A DNA stretch of 64,000 nucleotides, taken from assembly GCA_965221445.1 (NCBI GenBank), contig CBDCSF010000013.1, positions 1,984,001-2,048,000 on the forward strand, given 5' to 3'. Numbering within the stretch: the first letter of the stretch is position 1; every line of letters starts with the position of its first letter. The position numbers were made by a program, and so were the translations under genes. This DNA comes from MPNP01 sp965221445. Its GTDB lineage: Bacteria; Pseudomonadota; Alphaproteobacteria; Rhodobacterales; Rhodobacteraceae. Shown here piece by piece: positions 1 to 9,342 of the stretch. Below the pieces are notes generated by a model. That model was given only the letters and a program-made list of their open reading frames with translations, ran no database searches and was not told where the DNA came from.

Positions 1-1099
1 AAATACCTAAACTACTTCTATTTACAAGACGCAGGCAAGTAAGTGCTTCAACAAGAAGCGGATTTCTTGAAGCAGGTTGATGATGAAGAATGTTATAAGG
101 AGTTATTCCGCCGATAAAACCGCCATTATTACTGATTTTCAATCTATTTGGATTCAGCTTGATCAACACCGGTCCAGCAACTTTTATCAGAGTGACAAAA
201 GGCATTCATCAAAGCCTCTCGCAAGGCAATTTCTGGCCATGTACGATATTCAAAATGATACAATCCCTGCTCAAAAGTGGTTATTGGATTGAATGGTACC
301 AGAAGTTCTTCAATTCGTTGTATGAACAAGGGGAGAGCACTGACACTATCCTCGCGGTTATCATAATTGGTATCAGAATTCATTTGTAGAAAAGTCCAGT
401 TCTGTCCAGGAACAAATTCCCTGATAGCTTCTTCATTTCCTACCAACAATATTGCAGCGTGAGTGAGGTTGTTGTTTTTGATTAAGTTTAGGGAAGAAAG
501 AAACTCTATATCTGATAATTGAAGGAGGTCGTTAGGAGCTCTTTCTTATCGAGCTTGATTTCTTAGTATTTCAAATGCTGAGGCTGAGAAATAGTCAGTA
601 TCCACCTTGCCCACGGTTTTTGCAGTGAAATCTGCCTCTCCAGTTTCTATACTTAACTTATTTCTTATTGTACCAGTAAGGGGTACACAATCCTTACCAA
701 TCCGAATTTTGCCTGTACCCTTGGTATCAGTATAAGGTAGCAATCCAGGGAATATATTCATAATGATTAGGCGACCAGTACCTTCTGGGACATTCAGTAC
801 TTCGAAAACAGGTGTAATTTTTGGATCAGTTCTTTCGTATACTGTTCGTTAAGTATATTGGGGTCAATTTCTGGCGGCACTCCAATAATAGCGGATTTTC
901 ACCCCTTTATTTTATCTGCTACACCAAATACAACAGTACCGCCACCACCATTTGCCATGCAAACGGCCATCTCCTCTACCATGCTCACAGCATCTTTCGT
1001 GCTGTACTCATTCCACTGCTTGAAGTCTAGTTCCTGATTCTCTAGGTCATCAGCAATATGATGATCTAAATTATCAAGAATATTTTTATTTCTGTACAA
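1..1099 (-). pseudogene. Decayed AlbA_2/RecG-like (COG2865) ATP-binding regulator
   Basis: Read on the minus strand from 1099 to the left edge, this is one broken gene. The first part (1099-899) has the AlbA_2/Schlafen pattern: an early LDFKQW segment, then ANGGGGTVVFGVAD. An in-frame TGA at 899-901 interrupts it, but the same frame continues with family-like sequence (GVPPEIDPN) to about 836. The homology then moves to another frame (about 830-546), meets a stop near 546, continues through 449-180 with a WPEIALREALMNAFCHSD motif typical of the RecG-like ATPase half, shifts frame again near 180, and runs on as NNGGFIGGITPYNILHH and NPLLVEALTCL to base 1. There are at least two stops and two frameshifts, so it is almost certainly non-functional. 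The remainder lies outside the window. The intact family comprises putative DNA-binding transcriptional regulators. Confidence 0.85.
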
Positions 1100-1458
1100 G
1101 TGTGCATGGTATATGAGTTCCAGTAAATTATCGGAAATTGTTAAAGGTTTTTTTACCTATGTAATTGAACTTATTCGCTTGAGTATCAATGAAGATTCTT
1201 TCCTATTATGTTTCCAAACAAAATTTCAGACAGACAGATGCGATACTTATTTCAAAAACCGAATTTGGATGAGTGTTCAGTTTAGTAATTATATAAGGTT
1301 TGGGAAATCCCTTCTGGAGCAACAGTCAATATCATTTGATAAATGAAACTAGTATATTCCTTACAATGTTAATTATTGAAAATTTTTGGTTCCTTGAGTA
1401 TCTTTGTGAAGCCCAAAAGAAATAAATATTACTCAATTTTGGGTATTTGGAGATACTG
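1100..1458. other. Intergenic region, no gene seen
   Basis: This AT-rich stretch lies between the decayed AlbA-like gene and the SLC13 permease. I see no convincing coding frame. It should contain the promoter of the permease, but I could not fix a clear -35/-10 pair. The only site I trust is the GGAG at 1449-1452, six bases before the ATG at 1459. Confidence 0.5.
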
Positions 1459-3342
1459 ATGGAACCCGTAACCCTGACTAATGAAATGGTTGTGGTTTTA
1501 GTACTGCTTGGGTTCACTATATTCCTCTTCGTTTCTGAGGTTGTAAGGGTTGATTTCGCCGCCATTCTGGTGATGGTAATCCTGGGAGGAATCAGTTATA
1601 TTCCCGGTTTGGAGGGCGTGACCGATATCAACCTGTTATTCGAAGGATTTTCATCAAATGCGGTACTCTCCATTATCGCTGTAATGATTATTGGTGCTGG
1701 TCTGGATAAGACTGGCCTGCTAAATAGTGTGGCGGGTATTATTCTGAAGTTTGGTGGCTCTTCTGAAAAACGTATTATTCCAATCGTTTCGGGTACAGTT
1801 GGTGTAATCTCCAGCTTTTTACAGAATGTAGGGGCAGCAGCCCTTTTCCTGCCGGTCGTAAGTAGAATCTCGGCAAGAACAAATCTCTCACTTAGCCGGT
1901 TGCTAATGCCAATGGGGTTTTGTGCCATCCTTGGTGGTACCATGACGATGGTTGGTTCCTCACCACTCATTCTTCTGAATGATCTGATCATTAACACCAA
2001 TAGCGTAATTTCAGAAGAACATCAAATGCAGACCTTTGGTTTGTTCTCCGTAACCCCGATAGGTGCAGTTTTGGTCCTGACTGGCATAGCTTATTTTGTT
2101 TTCCTGGGAAAGTGGTTATTACCATCCGTTGGAACCAAGGAAGACGCAACAACTGCTCAATCAATGAAGGAGTATGTAAAGCAGTTATACGGTGTTGATG
2201 CAGATGTATTTGAAATAGTAATCCCCGACAACCATCCACTCTATGGAGAACAGTTTTCAGACATGATGGAAGCCTTCCATTTTTATGTTATTGCTTCCTA
2301 CCATCAAGGTCAAAAATGGCTTGCGCCCTCTGTAGATACAGAGATTTTAACCCCCTGTCGCTTGGCCCTACTCGGTGATAGCCAGCGGATTAGAGATTTT
2401 GCCACTACGTTCAATCTGGATATAGATCCTGAAATGACGGTTTTTGGGCATGATTTTGAAGTAGATAAGTCAGGAATTGCCGAAATTGTCATTCCCCCCA
2501 ATTCCAGGTTGATAGGTAAATGTGCCCGGGAGATTAGTCTGCGTAAAACCTTTGGTTTGAATCTCCTCGCTATTCATCGTGGTGAGGAAAACCTGAGTTA
2601 TGCTGAAGGAAAGGATGATCCTAAAAGTCAATTGGGTTTAATACAATTCCAGGCAGGAGATTCACTGGTAGTTCAAACCCAATGGACATCACTGTCAAGA
2701 CTGACTAAGAATAGGGATTTCGTCGTCGTTACATCGGAGTTTCCTCAGGAAGAATGGCGGCCAAAAAAAGTAAATTGGGCACTTATTTTCTTTGCCATTT
2801 CCATTTTTCTGATCCTGTTTACAGACATTCGGCTGTCATGGTGTCTGCTTGTTGGGGCCTGTGGTATGATAACGACAAAAGTTATTTCAATAGATGAAGC
2901 TTATCACGCCATTGGCTGGAGTACTGTTTTCCTATTGGCGAGTTTAATACCCTTGGGACGAGCTGTTCAAAACACGGGAACAGCAGAATGGATTGCCTTT
3001 CAGGTATTGCAGGTGCTTGAGGGTTGGCCAATATGGGGTATTCAGGCCGGGATAGCTGTAATGGCTACTTTTTTCACATTGGTCATGTCCAATGTAGGTG
3101 CAACTGTACTATTGGTGCCATTGGCTGTATCCATAGCTATCCCACTTGGTGCAAACCCTGCGATTTTCGCATTAACTGTAGCCATTTCCACATCAAATTC
3201 GTTTTTGATTCCCACACACCAGGTAAATGCTTTAATTATGGGGCCGGGAGGTTATCGGGTCATAGATTTTGTTCGCACAGGTGGTGTCATGACCATCCTC
3301 TTTCTTGTCGTATCTCTGGTCATGATGAATTTAGTGTTTTGA
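1459..3342 (+). CDS. SLC13-family permease with two TrkA-C (RCK-C) domains
   Basis: Predicted inner-membrane anion symporter of the SLC13/DASS (ArsB/NhaD) superfamily, about 627 residues. Hydrophobic segments in residues 1-190 and from about 430 to the end flank a soluble centre of about 200 residues carrying two TrkA-C-like modules. The N-terminal half has GAAALFLPV and GGTMTMVGSSP; the C-terminal half has SNVGATVLLVP and SFLIPTHQVNALIMGPGGY, which resemble the paired hairpin/signature motifs of this family. Close relatives include sulfate and other oxyanion carriers, but the substrate cannot be read from sequence. A TTG at 1447 is in frame, but ATG 1459 is the better start because GGAG sits six bases upstream. 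It is co-directional with the ABC importer 50 bases downstream, though nothing shows a functional link. Confidence 0.85.
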   Translation: MEPVTLTNEMVVVLVLLGFTIFLFVSEVVRVDFAAILVMVILGGISYIPGLEGVTDINLLFEGFSSNAVLSIIAVMIIGAGLDKTGLLNSVAGIILKFGGSSEKRIIPIVSGTVGVISSFLQNVGAAALFLPVVSRISARTNLSLSRLLMPMGFCAILGGTMTMVGSSPLILLNDLIINTNSVISEEHQMQTFGLFSVTPIGAVLVLTGIAYFVFLGKWLLPSVGTKEDATTAQSMKEYVKQLYGVDADVFEIVIPDNHPLYGEQFSDMMEAFHFYVIASYHQGQKWLAPSVDTEILTPCRLALLGDSQRIRDFATTFNLDIDPEMTVFGHDFEVDKSGIAEIVIPPNSRLIGKCAREISLRKTFGLNLLAIHRGEENLSYAEGKDDPKSQLGLIQFQAGDSLVVQTQWTSLSRLTKNRDFVVVTSEFPQEEWRPKKVNWALIFFAISIFLILFTDIRLSWCLLVGACGMITTKVISIDEAYHAIGWSTVFLLASLIPLGRAVQNTGTAEWIAFQVLQVLEGWPIWGIQAGIAVMATFFTLVMSNVGATVLLVPLAVSIAIPLGANPAIFALTVAISTSNSFLIPTHQVNALIMGPGGYRVIDFVRTGGVMTILFLVVSLVMMNLVF

Positions 3343-3395
3343 AACTCTGGACTATCTAGTAAATAAAAAAATAAAAAATTGTTCGGAGATTAGTC

Positions 3396-4922
3396 ATTCA
3401 GGAATCAAGTTTTTTTAAGGTCCAAAACCTTTCCAAGGAATACCCCGGAGTAAAGGCCAATGATCGCATTTCCATGTCTTTGGGAGAGGGAGAGATTTGT
3501 GCTCTTTTGGGAGAAAACGGTTCCGGAAAATCAACCTTGGTAAAATTGATGTACGGTTTAATCAAGCCAGATGAAGGGGAAATGGTATTTGAATCCAGAA
3601 ACTATTCTCCTTCTAATCCCAATGAGGCCAGGGCAGCAGGTATTGCAATGGTTTTTCAGCATTTTTCATTATTTGATGCTCTTACGGTAGCTGAAAATAT
3701 TGCCTTGGGGATGGCTAATCCTCCTTCATCTAGTAAGCTCTCAAAGAATATTGAAGAGAAAGGAAAGACCTATGGTTTGTCCCTAAATCCAGACAGTCTA
3801 GTGGGGACACTTTCGGCAGGGGAAAGGCAAAGGGTGGAAATAATCAGGTGCCTCCTTCAAAATCCTAAAATTCTTATAATGGATGAACCCACCTCGGTAC
3901 TGACTCCACAGGAAGCTGATATTTTGTTTGAGGCACTTAAAAACCTAGCTTCAGAAGGAACAACAATACTTTACATTTCTCATAAACTGGAAGAGATAAA
4001 AGCTCTATGTTCCAAGGCGACTATTTTAAGGGCTGGTAAAGTTGTAGCCACCTGTAATCCCGAGGAAAAGTCGGCACGTCAGTTGGCAGAAATGATGGTA
4101 GGTACTTCAATTGGTACACCCAAGAGATTGGGAGGTCAAAGACATCACGAAGGGGCTCCTTTATTCAAGGTTAAAGACATCAACAAAGGTTCTACTTCCA
4201 GTTTTGGAACGAGTTTGAAAAATATTTCCTTTGAAGTTTGGCAAGGAGAGGTATTTGGAATTGGTGGGATTGCCGGTAACGGTCAGGACGAATTGATGGA
4301 AGTTCTTTCAGGGGAGGCATTGCCGCAAAACGGATCTATCCTGCTTGACGGTAAGGACATGGCCAATTTAAACCCCAATGAACGACGTAAAAGAGGTTTG
4401 CTTTTTGCACCAGAACAAAGGATAGGTCATGCAGCAGCTGGGGAGATGAGTTTGACCGAGAATTCCTATCTTACTGCCGCAGACCGAAAAGAGCTTTCCA
4501 GGTTTGGACTAATCAATTGGTCGTTAACTGGAGAATTTTCTCAATCCATCATTAATCAGTTTGATGTCCGGACACCTGATACAAGAAGCTTTGCCCAATC
4601 TCTCTCCGGTGGGAACCTCCAGAAGTTTGTTATTGGAAGAGAAATACTGCAGGATCCCGAAGTATTGATAGTTAACCAGCCTACTTGGGGTGTTGATGCA
4701 GCTGCAGCTGCAAGCATAAGGCAGAAGCTGATGGATTTGGCTGATAGAGGTGCAGCAGTTGTCGTAATCAGCCAGGATATAGATGAGTTGTTGGAAATTT
4801 CTGATTATGTGTCGGTTCTTTCCGGTGGTAGACTCAGTAAGGAAAGACCAGTACAAGAACTAAGCAGGGAAGATATTGGCTTGATGATGGGGGCTTCTCA
4901 GGAAGTACCGTTGGGGGCCTAG
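3396..4922 (+). CDS. BMP-family ABC importer, tandem ATP-binding protein (probable ATT start)
   Basis: Energy-coupling subunit of a nucleoside-type (NupA/YufO-like, RbsA-type) ABC importer, with two nucleotide-binding domains in one chain. Domain 1 has Walker A GENGSGKST, signature LSAGERQRVE and Walker B ILIMDEPTS. Domain 2 has the degenerate P-loop GIAGNGQ and signature SLSGGNLQKFV, as is usual for this type. The first ATG (3474) is too late: frame-consistent, family-like sequence (FFKVQNLSKEYPGVKAND) is encoded before it. The frame is open back to a stop at 3372-3374 and holds no ATG, GTG, TTG or CTG. An ATT at 3396 lies seven bases after GGAG (3385-3388) and gives a normal-length protein of about 508 residues. 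A missed indel in the seven-T run at 3410-3416 is an alternative, but the neighbouring frames offer no better start. First gene of a four-gene transporter operon. Confidence 0.88.
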   Translation: MQESSFFKVQNLSKEYPGVKANDRISMSLGEGEICALLGENGSGKSTLVKLMYGLIKPDEGEMVFESRNYSPSNPNEARAAGIAMVFQHFSLFDALTVAENIALGMANPPSSSKLSKNIEEKGKTYGLSLNPDSLVGTLSAGERQRVEIIRCLLQNPKILIMDEPTSVLTPQEADILFEALKNLASEGTTILYISHKLEEIKALCSKATILRAGKVVATCNPEEKSARQLAEMMVGTSIGTPKRLGGQRHHEGAPLFKVKDINKGSTSSFGTSLKNISFEVWQGEVFGIGGIAGNGQDELMEVLSGEALPQNGSILLDGKDMANLNPNERRKRGLLFAPEQRIGHAAAGEMSLTENSYLTAADRKELSRFGLINWSLTGEFSQSIINQFDVRTPDTRSFAQSLSGGNLQKFVIGREILQDPEVLIVNQPTWGVDAAAAASIRQKLMDLADRGAAVVVISQDIDELLEISDYVSVLSGGRLSKERPVQELSREDIGLMMGASQEVPLGA

Positions 4923-4929
4923 AAATTTT

Positions 4930-6015
4930 ATGTTGGTATTTGAACGGCGTAGACAACCATCCAGATTCTGGACCATCTCTACACCAGTTTTGGCTGTTGT
5001 GGTCACTATGATAGCTGGTGGTATACTTTTTGCCCTCTTGGGAAAAGACCCTTTGGAAGCAATTAAAACCATTTTTTGGGCCCCGCTTTTTGATCCTAAC
5101 CTCTCTGCCTATGCTCGACCTCAGATCCTGGTAAAAGCCGCACCATTGATACTAATCGCCATTGGCCTTTCGATTGGTTTTAAAGCAAATATCTGGAATA
5201 TTGGTGCCGAGGGTCAATACATTATGGGAGCAATCCTGGGTGGTGGAGTTGCCTTGGCCTTTTATCCCCTTGAGGCGTGGTGGATTTTCCCCCTTATGAT
5301 TATTTCCGGTGTATTAGGTGGTATTCTCTGGGGATTGATTCCTGCCTTACTGAAAATCAAATTCCGTACAAACGAAATACTGGTGTCCTTAATGCTGGTT
5401 TATGTGAGTGAGCATTTTCTGGCGTCAGTTTCATTGGGGTTGCTTAGGAATCCAGAAGGTATAGGTTTCCCTGGCTCAAGAAACTTGCAGCAGTATTCAA
5501 GTGCTTCCAATGGGGAAATCATTGCAGGTACAGGTATTCATTTGGGAGTAATTACTGCATTGGTATCAATATTTGCAGTCTACGGTTTGATAAAGTTTCA
5601 CAGACTCGGATTTCAGGTCAGGGTCACAGGCCAATCTGAGAGAATCTCCAGATTTGCAGGTGTAAATCCAAACATGATGGTCCTTTTTTGTTTGGCAGCA
5701 GGAGGAGGATTGGCTGGTTTGGCAGGAATTTTTGAACTGTCGGGTCCCACCGGTCAATTGTCCATTGATTTTAACGTCGGCTACGGTTTTACAGCCATAA
5801 TTGTTGCATTTCTGGGAAGATTGAATCCCTTTGGTATAGCTTTGGCCGCTTTGCTGATGGCCCTTACATACATTGGGGGTGAGCTTGCCCAGTTTATGTT
5901 GAATTTACCTTCAGCCGCGATACAGGCCTTACAGGGGATGTTACTTTTTATTTTACTTTCGATGGATTTTCTATCCCAATATCGCATAAAAATCAGGCAG
6001 TGGGGGCGTAGTTGA
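4930..6015 (+). CDS. BMP-family ABC importer, permease 1
   Basis: Inner-membrane permease of 361 residues, BPD_transp_2 family (NupP/YufP-like). After a short basic N-terminus it has about eight to ten hydrophobic segments. The stretch with FKANIWNIGAEGQY (about residues 84-97) is the characteristic conserved segment of nucleoside/BMP permeases, and GGLAGLAGIFELSG and GYGFTAIIVAFLGR follow later. It begins seven bases after the ATPase gene, and its TGA overlaps the ATG of the second permease by one base (TGATG), so the subunits are probably translationally coupled. Confidence 0.9.
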   Translation: MLVFERRRQPSRFWTISTPVLAVVVTMIAGGILFALLGKDPLEAIKTIFWAPLFDPNLSAYARPQILVKAAPLILIAIGLSIGFKANIWNIGAEGQYIMGAILGGGVALAFYPLEAWWIFPLMIISGVLGGILWGLIPALLKIKFRTNEILVSLMLVYVSEHFLASVSLGLLRNPEGIGFPGSRNLQQYSSASNGEIIAGTGIHLGVITALVSIFAVYGLIKFHRLGFQVRVTGQSERISRFAGVNPNMMVLFCLAAGGGLAGLAGIFELSGPTGQLSIDFNVGYGFTAIIVAFLGRLNPFGIALAALLMALTYIGGELAQFMLNLPSAAIQALQGMLLFILLSMDFLSQYRIKIRQWGRS

Positions 6016-6947
6016 TGGATTTGGCAGCAATAAACCCTTTAGTTTTCTTTTCAACCATGGTGGTTGCTTCGATTCCAGTTCTGTTTGCTGCCTTAGGCGA
6101 GTTGGTCGTGGAAAAATCCGGAGTTCTTAATCTTGGGGTTGAAGGAATGATGATCATCGGTGCTGTGTGTGGCTTTATAGCCATAGTCAACACCGGTTCT
6201 CCGATTCTTGGAGTTTTGGCCTCAATTATTGCTGGGGGAATCCTGGCACTGGTTTTTGGAGTCCTGACCCAAGTCCTGCATTCCAACCAGGTCGCTACCG
6301 GTTTAGCACTTACTTTGTTTGGCTTAGGTTTATCAGCCTTGTTGGGTCAATCATATGCAGGCATTAAACCTCCAGTTTTTCCGAAACCAGATTTTGGCTT
6401 TTTAAGTGATCTTCCAATTCTTGGACAAATGTTTTTCAAATATGACTACCTGGTATACGTAGCGTTCTTGCTAGTTATTGGTGCAAGTTATTTTCTTAAT
6501 CGGACTCGTTCCGGGCTTGTCCTGAGGTCCATTGGAGAAAATCATGATGCCGCTCATGCTCTGGGCTACCATGTAGTTAGGGTTCGGTTGGCAGCTATTG
6601 TTTTTGGTGGCGGATGTGCTGGTCTGGGAGGAGGTTTTCTGGCAATGATAAGAGTTCCCCAATGGACTGAGGGCTTAACTGCCGGCGCAGGCTGGATAGC
6701 CCTTGCTCTGGTGGTATTTGCTTCTTGGAAGCCGTACCGGGTCATTCTAGGTGCTTTTTTATTTGGGGGTGTTACATTATTGCAGTTGAATTTACAGGCA
6801 GTTGGTATTAAAATCAATCCAGCTTACCTTTCCATGGCTCCATATATTATTACAATTATCGCTCTAGTGGTCATTTCAGGTTCCAGTTCCAAATATTCAG
6901 TCCTTGCACCAGGTTCCTTGGGCAAGTTATTCCACAAAACCATGTAA
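6015..6947 (+). CDS. BMP-family ABC importer, permease 2
   Basis: Second membrane subunit of the same importer (NupQ/YufQ-like, about 310 residues), expected to form the channel with permease 1. The family segment EKSGVLNLGVEGMM lies near residues 34-47 and GLGGGFLAM follows about two thirds along. I chose ATG 6015, which shares its A with the preceding TGA; TTG 6012 is also in frame but offers no advantage. The substrate-binding protein gene starts 34 bases later, completing the operon order ATPase, permease, permease, binding protein. Confidence 0.9.
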   Translation: MDLAAINPLVFFSTMVVASIPVLFAALGELVVEKSGVLNLGVEGMMIIGAVCGFIAIVNTGSPILGVLASIIAGGILALVFGVLTQVLHSNQVATGLALTLFGLGLSALLGQSYAGIKPPVFPKPDFGFLSDLPILGQMFFKYDYLVYVAFLLVIGASYFLNRTRSGLVLRSIGENHDAAHALGYHVVRVRLAAIVFGGGCAGLGGGFLAMIRVPQWTEGLTAGAGWIALALVVFASWKPYRVILGAFLFGGVTLLQLNLQAVGIKINPAYLSMAPYIITIIALVVISGSSSKYSVLAPGSLGKLFHKTM

Positions 6948-6981
6948 ACAATTTCAATTCCCAACAAAGAAAGGATAAGAG

Positions 6982-8058
6982 ATGATGAAAAAAATTACTT
7001 ACAGTGGCCTCACCCTGTTGGCTTCCCTTATATTGTCATTCGGTTTCGCGCATGCAGAACCGACGAAGGTTGGCTTCATTTATGTTGGTCCCGTTGGTGA
7101 CTTTGGCTGGACTTACGAACATGACCAGGGACGGTTGGCCGTAGAGGAAGCTTTTGGAGACAAGGTTGAAACTTCCTATGTCGAAAATGTACCCGAAGGG
7201 GCCGATTCTGAAAGGGTACTGACCCAGATGGCTCTCGCAGGTAACGAGCTGATTTTTACTACTTCATTTGGATACATGGATCCAACGATCAATGTTGCTG
7301 CCAAGTTTCCAGATGTAAAATTTGAACATGGTACGGGTTATAAACGGGCAGAAAATGTTGCTACCTATAGTGCACGTTTCTATGAAGGTCGGGCTGTAAT
7401 TGGCCACATAGCAGGTAAAATGACCCAAACAAACAAAATTGGCTATATTGCATCCTTTCCAATCCCGGAAGTCATTAGAGGAATAAATTCTGCTTATATC
7501 CATGCCAAGAAAGCCAATCCGGATGTAGAATTTAAAATTGTTTGGGTTTTTACATGGTTTGATCCTGCCAAGGAAGCTGATGCTGCCCAGACCTTGATTG
7601 AACAGGGTGTGGATGTCATTATGCAGCACACTGATTCAACCGCTCCCATGAGTATCGCGGAAGAAAAAGGGATATATGCTTTTGGACAGGCCTCAGATAT
7701 GAAGGAATTTGGTCCAACAGCCAGACTTTCATCAATTATTGACAATTGGGCACCTTATTATGTTGCCCGGACCAAGGCAATAATGGATGGGACGTGGGAA
7801 AGTGTAGATACTTGGGATGGTATCTCAACAGGGATGGTTGAAATAGGTGATTTTTCAGACCGGATTCCAGAAGATGTACGAGCTGCCGCACAAGCAATTT
7901 CTGATTCGATTGTAGATGGTTCGTACCACCCATTTACCGGACCAATCAACAGACAGGATGGATCCGCTTGGTTGAAGGATGGAGAAGTTGCTGATGATGG
8001 AACCCTCCTTGGCATGAATTTCTACGTTGAGGGTTTGTCGGGTTCAATTCCCAACTAG
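6982..8058 (+). CDS. BMP-family periplasmic substrate-binding protein
   Basis: Basic-membrane-protein-family (Med/BmpA/PnrA-like) periplasmic receptor of 358 residues, expected to capture purine nucleosides or related compounds for the importer upstream. The N-terminus is a Sec signal peptide: MMKK, a hydrophobic core, then AHA with likely cleavage before EPTKVGF. There is no lipobox cysteine, so it should be soluble in the periplasm. The mature protein shows the BMP pattern VGFIYVGPVGDFGWTYEHDQGR near its N-terminus and later QGVDVIMQHTDST and FGQASDM. GGATAAGAG precedes a double ATG (6982/6985), so either could be the start. A stem-loop ends the operon just downstream. The substrate is inferred from the family; aromatic or other ligands are not excluded given the catabolic genes that follow. 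Confidence 0.9.
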   Translation: MMKKITYSGLTLLASLILSFGFAHAEPTKVGFIYVGPVGDFGWTYEHDQGRLAVEEAFGDKVETSYVENVPEGADSERVLTQMALAGNELIFTTSFGYMDPTINVAAKFPDVKFEHGTGYKRAENVATYSARFYEGRAVIGHIAGKMTQTNKIGYIASFPIPEVIRGINSAYIHAKKANPDVEFKIVWVFTWFDPAKEADAAQTLIEQGVDVIMQHTDSTAPMSIAEEKGIYAFGQASDMKEFGPTARLSSIIDNWAPYYVARTKAIMDGTWESVDTWDGISTGMVEIGDFSDRIPEDVRAAAQAISDSIVDGSYHPFTGPINRQDGSAWLKDGEVADDGTLLGMNFYVEGLSGSIPN

Positions 8059-8067
8059 CTTTTTGAA

Positions 8068-8095
8068 AGCGGGTCTTCCTGACAGGAGGCCCGCT
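8068..8095 (+). terminator. Stem-loop after the BMP transporter operon
   Basis: AGCGGG pairs with CCCGCT, extended inward by CTTCC with GGAGG (one G-T pair, one bulged T) around a small loop. It begins nine bases after the stop of the binding-protein gene. The following tract is pyrimidine-rich (CTTCTATT) and not a pure T run, so it may be a weak terminator or an mRNA-stabilising hairpin. Confidence 0.6.
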
Positions 8096-8210
8096 CTTCT
8101 ATTAATTTAGAACGTCAAGTTTGTGGTATTAAATCAGGGAGTTATCTCCCTAAGGGCAGGCATTGTGGCATCATATTCAGTATTAGCTTGCATAAATTCG
8201 GGGAAAAGTT

Positions 8211-9314
8211 ATGAAACCACCTTTTCATGCTGATCACGTTGGTAGCCTTTTGCGTCCAAAGCAAGTTGCTGAAAGTCGAACTAAGTTCAGTGAGGGATCA
8301 ATTTCGGCTGATGACCTTGAGGAAATGGAAAACAGACATATTCGCCAGGCCATCAAACAACAGGAAAATGTTGGTTTAAAAGCTGTTACAGATGGAGAAT
8401 TTAGAAGGTCATTCTGGCATTATGATTTTATGGGCATGCTTACCGGATTGGATTTGGAAGAAAGGGATGAAGGTATAGCCTTTGCTGGCACAACCCTCAG
8501 GCCGATTTTTCCGGTAATCAATGAACGGCTGGACTTTCCAGATGATCATCCGATGCTTGAGCACTACCGATTTGTTGCAGAAAACACCTCGGTATTTCCG
8601 AAAATATCTATTCCAGGTCCAAGTTGTTGCCATTTTCGGATAGCAATAGAGGATATTCAACCGCCCGAGTATCAGGATCCTGAATTTTTAATGAATGATA
8701 TCATGCTTACCTATAAAAAGGCTGTACAATCCTTTTATGATATCGGGTGTCGGTATTTGCAAATGGATGATATCTTTTTTGCCTATCTTTGTGATCCGGT
8801 TCACCGAAAAGCGAAAAGTGATATTGGTCAGGACCCGGACTGGTTGATCGGGAAATATGCCTGGATGATGGATCAGGCAATTAGAGATCGACCTGACGAC
8901 ATGGTGATCGGGATGCATTTGTGCAGAGGTAATTTCCAGTCAACCCATGCAGCAGAGGGAGCGTATGATCCCATAGCGGATATCTTGTTCAATCAAACGG
9001 GCGTTGATATCTTTTTTATGGAATACGATACCAATAGAGCTGGTAGCTTGGATCCATTGAAATACCTTCCCAAGGGAAACCAACGGGTTCTTCCCGGATT
9101 TGTTACAACCAAGTCAGGTGAGCTCGAATCCAGAGATGAAATTCTGCGAAAATTTGAACAAGCCTCACGGTTCACCAATATAGAACAGCTTGGTCTGGCT
9201 CCCCAATGCGGATTTGCTTCGACGGAAGAAGGAAACAAGCTATCTGACAAGGAACAATGGAAAAAATTGGAGTTCGTTGTCAGTATCGCGGAGGAAATTT
9301 GGGGAGAGGTTTGA
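8211..9314 (+). CDS. MetE C-terminal-domain-like methyltransferase
   Basis: A 367-residue single-domain relative of cobalamin-independent methionine synthase (UROD/MetE-like barrel); it lacks the N-terminal half of MetE. It starts with the family motif HADHVGSLLRP. The thiol-activating zinc site appears intact: H236 and C238 in GMHLCRGN, E271 in FFMEYDT and C333 in PQCGF. GGGGAAAAG precedes the ATG. Such core proteins are found in folate-independent methionine synthases and other zinc-dependent thiol methyltransferases, so methyl donor and acceptor are unknown. It lies 28 bases before a GalB-type hydratase gene and the rest of a ring-cleavage operon. A role in handling methyl groups from methoxylated aromatics is possible but is only inferred from position. 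Confidence 0.8.
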   Translation: MKPPFHADHVGSLLRPKQVAESRTKFSEGSISADDLEEMENRHIRQAIKQQENVGLKAVTDGEFRRSFWHYDFMGMLTGLDLEERDEGIAFAGTTLRPIFPVINERLDFPDDHPMLEHYRFVAENTSVFPKISIPGPSCCHFRIAIEDIQPPEYQDPEFLMNDIMLTYKKAVQSFYDIGCRYLQMDDIFFAYLCDPVHRKAKSDIGQDPDWLIGKYAWMMDQAIRDRPDDMVIGMHLCRGNFQSTHAAEGAYDPIADILFNQTGVDIFFMEYDTNRAGSLDPLKYLPKGNQRVLPGFVTTKSGELESRDEILRKFEQASRFTNIEQLGLAPQCGFASTEEGNKLSDKEQWKKLEFVVSIAEEIWGEV

Positions 9315-9342
9315 CACTTTTCCAAAAAATCGAAATGGGTTC

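Noticed and set aside
3474..3476. ATG 3474 as start of the BMP ATPase gene
   Set aside because: It would cut off the first strand region of the first nucleotide-binding domain, which is clearly encoded in frame upstream.
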